A stretch of 64,000 nucleotides of DNA from Piezodorus guildinii (taxonomy: Eukaryota > Arthropoda > Insecta > Hemiptera > Pentatomidae): positions 6,839,344 to 6,903,343 of the forward strand of contig CM041298.1 in assembly GCA_023052935.1 (NCBI GenBank), in the 5' to 3' direction. Below the pieces are notes generated by a model that saw only the letters and a program-made list of their open reading frames with translations, searched no databases and had not been told where the DNA came from. The position numbers and the translations under genes are program-made. Below are positions 53,238-62,764 of this stretch, in pieces. Position 1 is the first letter of the stretch. Each line of letters starts with the position of its first letter.

Positions 53238-54254
53238 GGATACCTAAAAAGTTAGTAAACCTAGTAGTCGGAAACATTTCATAAACTTAGAATCGGTCAT
53301 AATTACTCCGAGAGATTTGAGGTGCGATCGGGTTTGAAACAGGGTGACTCCCTTTCACCTGTTTTGTTTAATATAGCCTTAGAATATGTTATAGAAAAGG
53401 TGATGTGTACCGAGAAAGACTTAAATATGGCTGACAAGATTCCGGTTTTGGGGTATGCCGATGATTTGGTACTACTAGGTGAAGACACGGAAAATATACA
53501 ACTAAATACAAGTGTGTTAATAAAAACCGGTAAACAAATAGGTCTCGAATTAAATACCGATAAGACGAAATATATGATTAGTTGCAGAAATGGTGGCGAT
53601 CTTGATGATATTAATATTTCAGGTCATACTTTTGAACACGTAGAGAAATTCAAGTATTTAGGTTCAATGATAACAAGAAAAAATGAAATCCAGGAAGAAA
53701 TAAAGTCCCGGTTAAAGGTGGGAAATGCGTGTTATTATTCAGTTGCTAAATTGCTTAGCTCGCGGCTTCTGTTTAAAAACTTAAAGGTTAGAATTTATAA
53801 AACTATTATTCTTCCAACGGTTCTTTACGGATGCGAAACGTGGCCGCTTACATTGAAGGATGAACAACGGCTTAAGGTTTTCGAGAATAAGGTACTGCGT
53901 AAAATATTTGGTCCGAAGAGAGATGAGGCCACTGGGGAGTTTAGAAGATTGCACAACGCGGAATTGCGGAGTTTGTACCCTGTGAATATAATTGAGTTGA
54001 AAGCATCGCGGAAACTCAAATGGGCGCGTAAAGTTGGTTAGTGAGGAACGGATTCCGAGAAAGTTGTTATTCGCTGAACCGACTGGTAGGCGTCCGAAAG
54101 GTAGGCCGAAGCGTCGATGGGAGGATTGCATTAAGGCTGATCTCGGGGGATTGGGCTTGACCGGTGAACATTGGACGAGTCTGTGCAGGCGAAGTTTGGT
54201 GGTATCGGCATCGAACCTTCGAGTTTGGTAAGCCTATTATTATTATTATTATTA
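53238..54254 (+). mobile_element. RTE-like LINE, 5' truncated
   Basis: Flanked by TAAGATATCTGTGG at 53224-53237 and 54255-54268. The 5' breakpoint lies in the GIPKKLVN segment. It ends with ~6 ATT repeats. The target is the left tip of TIR element M. Confidence 0.95.
53322..54231 (+). pseudogene. reverse transcriptase C-terminal half (RTE-like)
   Basis: 239 codons open from MRSGLKQGDSLSPVLFN (motif B) through GYADDLVLLGED (Y45-D48), GLELNTDKTKYMIS, KYLGSMITRKNE (111 on), LPTVLYGCETWPL (165 on) to LKWARKVG. A few-base deletion at ~54036 shifts the rest (EERIPRKLLFAEPTGRRPKG, RPKRRWEDCIKADL) into another frame (54034-54231). The short internal gap near 53250-53300 also removes part of the segment upstream of motif B. 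Otherwise very close to 47984-48889. Confidence 0.92.
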
Positions 54255-54256
54255 TA

Positions 54257-54494
54257 AGATATCTGTGGCGGTCGTGAAAAACTGGATAACTCGAGTCATA
54301 TTAAAAATGAGTTAACTCCACGTATCGCTCACTCAGACCGTCTCCCACGTCGTGTTAAATTGGTTAAAGAAATTTCAGGTGGAAAGAAAGCTGTATGTTA
54401 TAACTCTATTTTGGGTATTACGTAAAGTTTAAGTCACTCACCTGTAAAATGAAAGATTTTGACTTAACTACTTATTCACGACCGCTACAGATAT
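54257..54494. mobile_element. TIR element M (MITE-like), full copy
   Basis: Terminal repeats CTGTGGCGGTCGTGAA / TTCACGACCGCTACAG, internal AACTCGAGT and CTCAGACCGTCTCCCACGTC as in 21114-21350. Its left tip is preserved because it was copied in the target duplication of the neighbouring LINE. Confidence 0.85.
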
Positions 54495-54561
54495 TAAATT
54501 AAATTATTATACTTTCCAAATTTCTAAATTCATAATTTAAACAAGCATGTCATGTAAAACG

Positions 54562-54637
54562 ATATTACTATATGTTTGTTTATTAATTTAACGTCACTTT
54601 ATGCTGCCGTGGCTAATCCAACGATGCTACAGTGTGG
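54562..54637 (-). mobile_element. SINE1 3' end only
   Basis: TTTAACGTCACTTTATGC, CGTGGCTAATC and GATGCTACAG, then a break into a T-run. Confidence 0.8.
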
Positions 54638-54804
54638 TGGTTTTTTTTAAAGAATTAAAAAGGGTAATTTGGTATTTCTTAATACTAGAATTCCGTAAAT
54701 ATGTTGCTGTCACATTTAGTTCCTTAAATATAATCTTTCAGTTCCTTGCGAATTTTTATTTTTAGAGATATTTTATGGGACTTTTACTTTGTTTGTCTTT
54801 TCTT

Positions 54805-55074
54805 CGAACGTCACTTTATGCTACTATGGCTAATCGGACGATGCTACAGAGGGAGATCTAAATTTTGCCTATCCAGGTTTAATTAGGATAGGGATCTTTA
54901 AGGAGTACTTGACATCGCACAGGCTCGGGACCACCTTTTAACGTCCCCTCCGAAAGACGACATAACTAAGGATTTTTTACTCTTATTAGAAAACCCTAGG
55001 GCCACTTGCAGGTTTGAGATGTCCTTTGGCATAGGAGGCTGTTATGCTAACCTCTATGCTACAGGTGACCCTCT
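54805..55074 (-). mobile_element. SINE1 copy
   Basis: Complete body and head (AGGGTCACCTGTAGCATAGAGG). The B box is damaged (TCAAACCTGC). Clear 3' end, no certain duplication. Confidence 0.88.
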
Positions 55075-55213
55075 CATGTTTGTTTTATTATTGTATTTAA
55101 TATATTTTGACTTTGAAAGCTATTTTCTTCTTTTAATCTATTGTTTTCTTTTTATTTCAGGTGAGAATGCCCTCCTCTTTAGATCACTATAGCATATGAA
55201 GGTAACAATTAGT

Positions 55214-55215
55214 TA

Positions 55216-55281
<66 letters not shown>
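55214..55281. repeat. (TA)n microsatellite
   Basis: About 34 TA steps with one G interruption. Confidence 0.96.
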
Positions 55282-55285
<4 letters not shown>

Positions 55286-55694
55286 TTATTAAATATAAGA
55301 AAAATTATTATTATTGCAATCTGTTTGAGTGAATACTTTTATTTTTAAGTAATAAGGCGATCCATTTTACACTCAACAATCCTTTTATTTATTTTTTCTC
55401 TCTCCTACGTTTCGGCCTTTTCCATTATAAGGAATATATAGTTAAAGCTGAGAAAGCTAGTTTCAGCTTTAAGTATATATTTCTTATAATGTGCATATAT
55501 ATATTTTTAGATATACAACACAGGACTGATTAAAGGATCCTTGAAAAAGGCAAGCAGGAGAAAATCCGAATCGTGTTTCATTGATTTTGGTGAATTTTTT
55601 TTTTAGAGGAAACTAGACTGATTAAAGATTAGCCTCTGCAAAGATTTAAGGGCCAACGCTCCCCTGGATTCGCGTTAAAAATGCATTTAGGCTT
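55282..55694. other. spacer with decayed hammerhead-like pieces
   Basis: 55403-55435 (minus strand AAAAGGCCGAAACGTAGG) and 55540-55580 (plus CTTGAAAAAGGC...CCGAATCGTG) look like remnants of the hammerhead-like motif in opposite orientations. 55644-55668 carries the AGGGCCAACGCTCCCC block. Confidence 0.35.
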
Positions 55695-56040
55695 TTGCGA
55701 AGGATTTTGGATTGTGAGGATTCGATGCGGGAGGAATAAAATGTCTTAGTAGAGCCCCAAAGCTCGATTCCATATGTCCAGATGGGTCTAATGACAGTGA
55801 TATAAATGAGCTTTTTTTAGTGAATTGAAAGTTTTGAACGTTTGTCGAGTAAGTATTGTAGTAATCGGTATCTACGAGCAGTCTCTTGTCGTCTTAATCT
55901 CGTATGAGGATTCCATGTAAGACGTCAAGATGGAGTCCTAGGTATCGGATTTGTTCAAGAGGTATGAGTGGGGTATTATTAAAGTATACAGTGGGGCAGG
56001 AAGTCATCGGTTTGCTACGAAGGGTAAAAGTAATTTTTGG
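55695..56040 (-). mobile_element. Jockey-type LINE fragment
   Basis: Reverse-strand segment matching the IRYLGLHLD to SKILRKIL region of the 23208/45030 family. A short repeat of its upper part (GAGTCCTAGGTATCGGATTT) recurs at 56235-56262. Confidence 0.75.
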
Positions 56041-56275
56041 AATTTTTTTAATTTATTTTTTAAAATTTTATAGTTAATTTAAATAAAAGTTGTATTTAGT
56101 TTCGAAACATAATAACATTGTAATAAATGTATAATATACTGTTGGAAAGCTAAATATTTTAGAAAAAATAAGAGGTGATGTAAAGTTTTTTGTTGTTTTT
56201 ATCTCGTGTCAGGATTCCGTGTAAGACGTTTGTCAAGATGGAGTCCTAGGTATCGGATTTGTTCAACAGGTATGA
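56041..56275 (-). mobile_element. HINE scrap plus Jockey scrap
   Basis: 56085-56180: HINE interior (AATGTATAATATACTGTTGG). 56205-56268: partial second copy of the Jockey segment just upstream. Confidence 0.6.
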
Positions 56276-56804
56276 GATATTTTCACTTAAAAAATTGTTT
56301 TTCATCAAAATCGGTGAGGCACAGATTCTCTCCTTGTGAGCATTTATGGGTTGTATATTTCCAGTTTGTGATTTCCGCACCAAATTTTACTGTTTATATT
56401 TCTTCTACTGCTGATGTAGATGCGTTCCGGATTCTTAGCACCTGTACACCCTACATATCTTCCTCCCTACCTTGCCTGATTCCCGGATATTAATTAGCTT
56501 CCGTTCGAGAGACCCCCCACAAAAGACATAGGGACTATAGAGCCTCGAGTGCAGACATAGCGAGACTCTGAAGAGGTTGGGAGTATTGTGCGATCTGAGT
56601 GGAGTACGGCCATTGTTCTATCTCTGTACCATCTACCGGAGTGTGAGGCTGGGAACTGCCGGTCGATTTAAAACTATTTCTGGGTATTACACGTTCCACC
56701 GGCTATCAAAAGGTGCATTATTTTCAAGCATAAGTTCAGAATTATTCAATATCCCTTTATATATTAAAAAAAAAAAAAAAAATCGGAATATGCTTTGAAA
56801 AAAA
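56276..56804. other. unassigned GC-richer segment
   Basis: 56302-56342 matches 15605-15646. 56390-56720 has balanced composition with open frames 56206-56493 and 56577-56798 that resemble no known protein. It ends in an A-run. Confidence 0.35.
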
Positions 56805-57663
56805 TCTGGTGCTCGCAACACATGACTTTCACGAACATACGTTGTTAAAATCAATTTGAGAATTTTAAAAAAAATTTAGAGATGATAATAAATTGTTAAT
56901 AATTCCAATAGAAACATGTATTTTATTAAATATTCTATTATAATATTATGTATGACAATCAGTTATTTTAATCGGCTTCTTATCACTCTCCGGTAACTTT
57001 TTAAATTTTGTGTATTAGATAATATTTTTTCTACGTGTAAAATCGTTAGTTTTCTAACGGTATATTATACATCTTATTACTGTTTTTATGTTTCAAGAAC
57101 ACAAGTATTGCATTTAAAAAATAGTTTTGCTCTTTTATCCTTTACTTGGTCATCAAATCGATCCAATATGTATATTTAGCCGTCCTTCATCAATGCCATT
57201 AAGATGATATGGTTAATTTTATAATTAATACAAAATAAAAGGTACTTTAAAGAATTTTTTAAATATCGACATTTAAGCTAAGTTTGAGTATTTCAATCAG
57301 AATGAAACCTACATGATCTTTAATCCCTTTAAATTTTACATCGATATAACGAGTTTCATGAAAATCGTTAGTGCCATTTTTGAAAAAAATCGTAAAAAAA
57401 GAATGCAAAACGCATGGTATGAAGTAGCACTTTCGTTCTGCCGATTTAAGTAAAAAAAATTGCTGTAACATCTCGGGCGTATATTTGTCTTTAATGTGAA
57501 TTTTCATTTTCATCTTGCTAAACTTACTACAGACATTTTTTTCCAGACTTGGTCATTTCGACTCAGGGGAACTTAAAACTTTTATTTCCGTTGAAAACTG
57601 TAAAATTTTCACGATCGCAATACTTCCCCTTTCTATATATTTCATATATAGGTAAGAAAAAGT
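56805..57663 (+). mobile_element. HINE family copy, complete
   Basis: Left end TCTGGTGCTCGCAACACATG plus ACTTTCAC, right end TTTCTATATATTTCATATAT with GGTAAGAAAAAGT at 57663. The GT/CA tract is lost (57530-57540). Confidence 0.8.
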
Positions 57664-57947
57664 AAAAATATCAATATATCTATATTTGTGCATATTTTAA
57701 TTGGATGTGTATATTATATATTAACGTAGTTAAAACGACTTATCAACTTTTTTATAAGATTTATTTTCGGAGCCTGAAGACGTGACTATATTTCTGGCTA
57801 TTATTTTCTTGGTTCTTACCTATTCCAAACATTAAAAAATAAAAAACCTTCTTACATAACTGAGCTCCTCACCCTCCGCTTTTATTTAACTCAATCAATC
57901 AATATTTATAACCCATCATATAAAACTGTATCCTTTCACAAATCGTT

Positions 57948-58232
57948 GTTTGTTTATTTATTTAACGTCACTTTATGCTACTATGGCTAATCGGACGATG
58001 CTACAGAGGGAGTCCTAAATTTTGCCTATCCAGGTTTTAGCAGGATAGGGATCTTTAACCAGTATCTGACATCGCACAGGCTCGGGACCACCTTTTAATG
58101 TCCCCTCCAAAGGACGGCATAACTAAAATTTTTTTACTCCCATTAAAAAATCCTAGGACCACCTGAGGGTTTGACTCCGTGACCTTTGGCATAGGAGGCT
58201 GTAACGCTAACCACCCAGCTACAAGTGATCTC
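57948..58232 (-). mobile_element. SINE1 copy, complete, with near-perfect target duplication
   Basis: Flanked by TTCACAAATCGTT (57935-57947) and TTCACAAGTCGTT (58233-58245). Full body and both promoter regions. Confidence 0.93.
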
Positions 58233-58245
58233 TTCACAAGTCGTT

Positions 58246-58630
58246 TCTCGTTCGTTCCTCATCCTTCTGGATTTCACTGCCCATCTCTATTCGTTAAGCC
58301 ACCTCTCTCTCTTCTTTTAAACATCAACTCTTCCACTACCTACTCGCATCTCAACCTTCCGTTCCAATGTAAAACATAGGTATATATAGTATAAATTTGC
58401 AAAAATCTATAGATATAATGAATATTTAATCTTTTATATGTATAAATATTTTTTCTTTTATATATATATATATTCTTTTTTTGTTTATATAAATATTTGC
58501 TTTAAGTAACCAGACCATAAGGATTTATTTTTGTTCATTGTTTGCTATTCTAAGGGAACTTGAGCCCAGAATAATTTGTTTTGTTTTTTAATTTAATTTT
58601 ATATATACACTTTTATAAGTAGCAATCGAT
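58246..58630. other. unassigned spacer
   Basis: AT-rich with TATATATA stretches. No gene. Confidence 0.45.
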
Positions 58631-58638
58631 TATTTTAT

Positions 58639-59341
58639 TGGGGTGGGCATAATCGAATGAGTATTATTGGATCATCCAATTATTTCAATCATTCGACTTG
58701 ATCATGGATGGAAACGAATGATCATCCGAAGTGAATCGTTTAACAATAATCGAGGGATTGTAAGGAGCGGGGATAACCGAACGACTTTTTTTTTCTCATG
58801 ATATAAATTATATACATATTTCCATCAAGGTTCATCATAGAGACGAGAATTGAGACGTTGATTTCCAAAAGGTACTAAAGGACATTTATTACGAAATTGA
58901 TTTTTTTACATATTTGAATTCTCATCATTTAGTTTTATTTAAATATTCTATTTGATTTTATATAATGAACTCTCAAGTACTTAAAAAACGCGATTTAGAA
59001 ATGCGGTCATTTTCATAATGTACTTATTACGCATTTATTTTCGTTCGAAATCATTCCAAAAAAATTCATTTTATATCTTTAATATTATGTTATTACTATA
59101 GTAAAAAAATAATTTTAATGCAAAAAGACTCAAATTAGCTGATTTAATAATATAGTAATGATAGATTTTCGCGCTTCCTGTAAAATTTCCTAAAATGGAT
59201 ATAGTACCTTTTTGAAATCAACGTCTCAGTTGTGGCTAATGGTCTCTCAGAATCTATATTAATCATTCGGTCATTCGATTATTTAAATCATCGAAGTCCG
59301 ATCATCCGATTATGACAATCATTCGATTATGCCCACCCCTA
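58639..59341. mobile_element. hAT-type MITE
   Basis: 703 bp with terminal inverted repeats (GGGGTGGGCATAATCG at the left, its complement at the right, ~20 bp paired) and an 8-bp target duplication TATTTTAT (58631-58638) / TATTTTAC (59342-59349). A GGGGTGGGC terminus with an 8-bp duplication is characteristic of the hAT superfamily. Subterminal regions contain many ATCATTCGA/ATCATCCGA motifs, the likely transposase-binding repeats. No transposase ORF. Confidence 0.88.
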
Positions 59342-59349
59342 TATTTTAC

Positions 59350-59954
59350 ACCTAAGCAAAATTTCGACTCCTTAAAATCTTCCGATTCCACAAAGCCAAA
59401 CCCCCTGCATCTTCTTAAATAAAATTTAACCTAAGTAAAGAAATATATTCGAAACATGGAGAATAGGATGTAAATTGACGCTTGGAATAAGGGATTCTCA
59501 TTTAAATACTAAAACGGAGAAACCGCGAGTTTGTAGTTAACGTCCAACTCGGAAGATTATTCATGAAACCTCCCCCACCTCACCCCCCCACCTTCCTAAA
59601 TTCCTAAATTTATTTAACAAATTCGGGCAAATTAATCACATTCACTTACAAGCCTCCGACTCCCCGAGTTATAGCAAACATGGTAGAAACACAAGCAAAA
59701 CTCGACCAGAATGTTTCAAAATTTAATTACTTTAAAAAGTCATTAAAACACTAAACTAATGAGAAAAAGTTTGACTTAAAATACTCCCGTTTAATACTAT
59801 AGATTGTAATTTTATATACTTTAAATTAATAGCCAACGGGCTGGACGCAATCACTAATAAACTGACCACAGAATGAATAAAAATAAGTGAAAGAAAAAAA
59901 TCGGTAATTTGACAATAATTGGAAAATCACTATCAACAAAGATAAATTCAAAAC
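59350..59954. other. unassigned spacer
   Basis: No repeat or gene recognised. A C-rich patch CCTCCCCCACCTCACCCCCC lies at ~59572. Confidence 0.45.
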
Positions 59955-60061
59955 TAAATTATTTAAAATTGTGGATGTAATAAGTTGACCGTTGAGAATT
60001 ACTGGAAGGAATTAGTCCGGGGGCGGTCATTAAATGAAACAACTAAATAGTTTCAACTATT

Positions 60062-60115
60062 TTATTGTTTGCCAACGTTTCGACCTCTTTGTGGGTCATT
60101 ATCAGGGCGCATGGT
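60062..60115 (-). ncRNA. hammerhead ribozyme-like motif, left arm (mutated)
   Basis: The minus strand reads GCGCC-CTGATAA-T-GACCC...GGTC-GAAAC-GTT-GGC. The core G (CTGATGA) is A here, a change expected to abolish activity. Helix II has one G-to-A change. Confidence 0.5.
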
Positions 60116-60543
60116 GGGAGAATGGAAACTAGACGAATGGAAAGTTATATATTAAACTATTTAAATCCTAAAAAAACAAAGCAAAAGAATCAAATTTTAA
60201 AATCATAATATTTAAAGGTAAAAAATGAAAAATAATCAATATATATCACGTAAATTTGCAGAATTAAAATAAGATATACCACTGTATCTAAAACCATGCT
60301 GAGCTATAGAAAAAAAATAAATTCTAAAACAACATCTTATAAAAGATAACATACCTAAGAAAATAAAAGTTATATTATCCCATGAAATAATTGAATTAAT
60401 CAAATAAATTTCACCCAATAAATTTAAAGAAGGAGGAGAAGATATATTATTTGAACAAATTAAAAATCAAAATAAAGATAATCCAGGTATTCTTATTATA
60501 TACCCCTTATTAATAACCTTATTGACCTAGTTTCCATTCTCCC

Positions 60544-60597
60544 ACCATGCGCCCTGATGATGACCCACAAAGGGGGTCGAAACGTTGGCAAACAATA
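60544..60597 (+). ncRNA. hammerhead ribozyme-like motif, right arm (core intact)
   Basis: GCGCC-CTGATGA-T-GACCC ACAAAGG GGGTC-GAAAC-GTT-GGC. Helix I is GCC/GGC, helix II is five perfect pairs GACCC/GGGTC, the core is intact and the cleavage triplet is GTT. Helix III is again loopless AC/GU, with one extra U before helix II. Confidence 0.55.
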
Positions 60598-60675
60598 AAA
60601 TAGTTGAAACTATTTAGTTGTTTCATTTAATGACCGCCACCCGGACTAATTCCTTCCAGTAAATTATTTAAAATT

Positions 60676-60921
60676 TACAATATATATTACAAAAAAATAA
60701 AATAATTACCTCCCCTTAAAATTTGAGGGCTTACGTTTCAAGATATGTATAACCCGAATAACGAATAAAAAAAAAATCCGTTTGTCTGCTGTACAAATAA
60801 ATAAATACCAAAGCTTCATTGTATATTATATTATAGTAATAAATATTATAGTTCTGTTGTTAAAGCTATTTGATAGAGAATTAAATTTCACGAAAATAAA
60901 AAAAAAACCTGAAAATTATCA
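60676..60921. other. dispersed block of unknown family
   Basis: 60703-60775 (GAGGGCTTACGTTTCAAGAT, AACGAATAAAAAA) matches 50668-50735, and 60868-60895 (TTTGATAGAGAATTAAATTT) matches 52977-53010. These look like two halves of one unnamed repeat. Confidence 0.45.
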
Positions 60922-62411
60922 CCAAGTCCCGCAAAAAGGTGTGTGTGTGTTAACTCCCAGGCAAAAACGAAAATTCCTGTGAAACTACAATAAAATTTCA
61001 TATTTAAGAAAGCTATACGTTTGAGATGTTCTCGCAATTTTTTTTATTAAGATCACCTAACCGAAAGATCTTCTTTATAACATGAAATTTGGACATTTTT
61101 ATGATTTTTCAAAAACAGCTCTAACGATTTGGATTAAGCTCGCTATATCGATATAAAATTGAAGTATCATTGAAGTTTCATTCTGATTGAAATGGTCTGA
61201 CAAGGCCTCAATGCCGATATTTTAAATTTTCTTCCACTAATGTACCTTTAAATTTTGTTCATTCTAAAAAATTAACCAAAACATCTTGATAACATTGACG
61301 GCTAAATTTACAAGTTTAACGAATTGGATGTCCAACTAAAGGAGAAAACTAAAGAAATATTTTTTAATGCCACTTTTTATTACTTTCACTTACTATATAT
61401 AGTAAGAGAAAGTATTGCGATCGTGAAAATTTTCGAATTACAGTTTTCAACGGAAATACATATTTTTTGGTCCCCCGAGTCCAAATAACCAAGTCCCGCA
61501 AAAAGGTCTGTGTGTGTGGTAACTCCCGGGCGGAAACGATAAGTCCTATGAAACTGAAATTTCATATTTAAGACAAATATACGCCCGTGACGTTACAAAC
61601 TTTTTTCATCAAAATGAGCTTATCGAAAGAGCCACTTTAAACCATGTATTTTGCACCTTTTTTCGATTTTCTCGAAAACGGTTCCGACGATTTTGATTAA
61701 ACTCGCTACATCGATGTAAAATTTAATGGGCTTTAATATCATGTAGGTTTTATTTGGATAAAAATGGTCTGACAGGGCTTAACTGCCGATATTTTAAATT
61801 TTCTTCCCTTAAAGTACCTTTAATTTTGTTGATTCTATAAAAATAATTATATTATCTTGTTACCACTGATGAAAAACAAGTAAATATATAAATTTAATGA
61901 ATTCAATACCCACCTAAAGGAAAACACAAAAAAAAATATTTTTTTAAGGCAATTTTTCTTTTTTGAACAAAAGAAAAGTAATATACATGTATAATATACC
62001 GTTGGAAAGCTAATGATTTTAGAAATAATATTATCTCATACACAAGTTTTTAAAAGTTAATAGAGAGTAATAAAAAGCCGGTACAACTAAGTGATTGTTT
62101 TAGATAATAATATAATAAATTTTATAATAAAAAACACGTTTCTATGTAAATTCAATTTAATTAATTATTTAATATTTTCACTAATTTTTATCTCTCACCG
62201 TATTTGAAAATTCTTTAATTTATTTTAAAAACGGAGGTAATTAAAAGTCGTGTGTTGCTCGCACCAGATTTTTGTTAATACACACCTTTTTATAGAAACT
62301 CAATTTAATTAATTCTGTAACAATTCATGTTTATCTCTAAGTGTTTTTAAAAATTCTTAAATTGATTTTAACATCGGAGGTTAGTGAAAGACGTTCGTTG
62401 CGCGTTCCAGA
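60922..62411 (-). mobile_element. HINE copy interrupted by a nested HINE
   Basis: 60922-61381 begins at CCAAGTCCCGCAAAAAGGTG (right end missing) and reaches AATGCCACTTTTTA. 62269-62411 continues with the left-end region to GTTAGTGAAAGACG...CCAGA. The interior between the two break positions is lost. Confidence 0.65.
61382..62268 (-). mobile_element. HINE family copy, complete, nested
   Basis: 887 bp from ACTTTCACTTACTATATATAG to CTCGCACCAGA, with T residues on both sides. Contains a short GTGTGTGTGG tract (61509-61519). Confidence 0.85.
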
Positions 62412-62764
62412 TTTTTTTTATTCCGACCAAATATCTCCTAAATCTCTTACGTAGGATTTCAGAATTTAATACAGGAACTAATGATGCTCCATGTCTCTTT
62501 GTTTTAGCGGGTAAATACCCTCTCGTGTTTTCCTCAATCTGACATAATCTTGTGGAATGCCAGAACTCCCACACTCCCCAAACCTGGTTAACTCATCTCA
62601 TATCCAACAGTAATTGAGTGTGGGCGCGTAGCTTGTTGTGTGTGCGTCGTTTTCAAAAATAGAATTGAATCTCGTCTACGTATCTGTTTTATTGTTTGCT
62701 TAGGACGAAATACCTTGTATAATTGCTGGATTTAATTTTCAATACGTTCCGAAAACAAAAAAAT
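62412..62764. other. unassigned spacer
   Basis: No repeat match. The minus-strand frame at 62368-62574 runs into the HINE end and shows no domain. Confidence 0.4.

Larger units (their letters stand above)
59971..60659. mobile_element. hammerhead-bearing element, family B, with inverted arms
   Basis: Insertion flanked by TAAATTATTTAAAATT at 59955-59970 and 60660-60675. Inside, ~135-bp arms (59998-60132 and 60527-60659) are inverted repeats with about four differences, each carrying one hammerhead-like motif. The left end has ~27 extra bp outside the arm. The 394-bp centre is very A-rich (Lys/Asn-coding on plus) and has no recognisable protein. Penelope-like elements can carry terminal repeats in inverted orientation with hammerheads; no RT/GIY-YIG is here to prove that origin. 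Confidence 0.8.

Noticed and set aside
55161..55200. Possible 40-bp exon between TTTATTTCAG and GAAG|GTAACA
   Set aside because: Joined to the exon at 16018 it gives a stop codon at once (AGG TGA), and a 39-kb intron full of unrelated insertions has no support.
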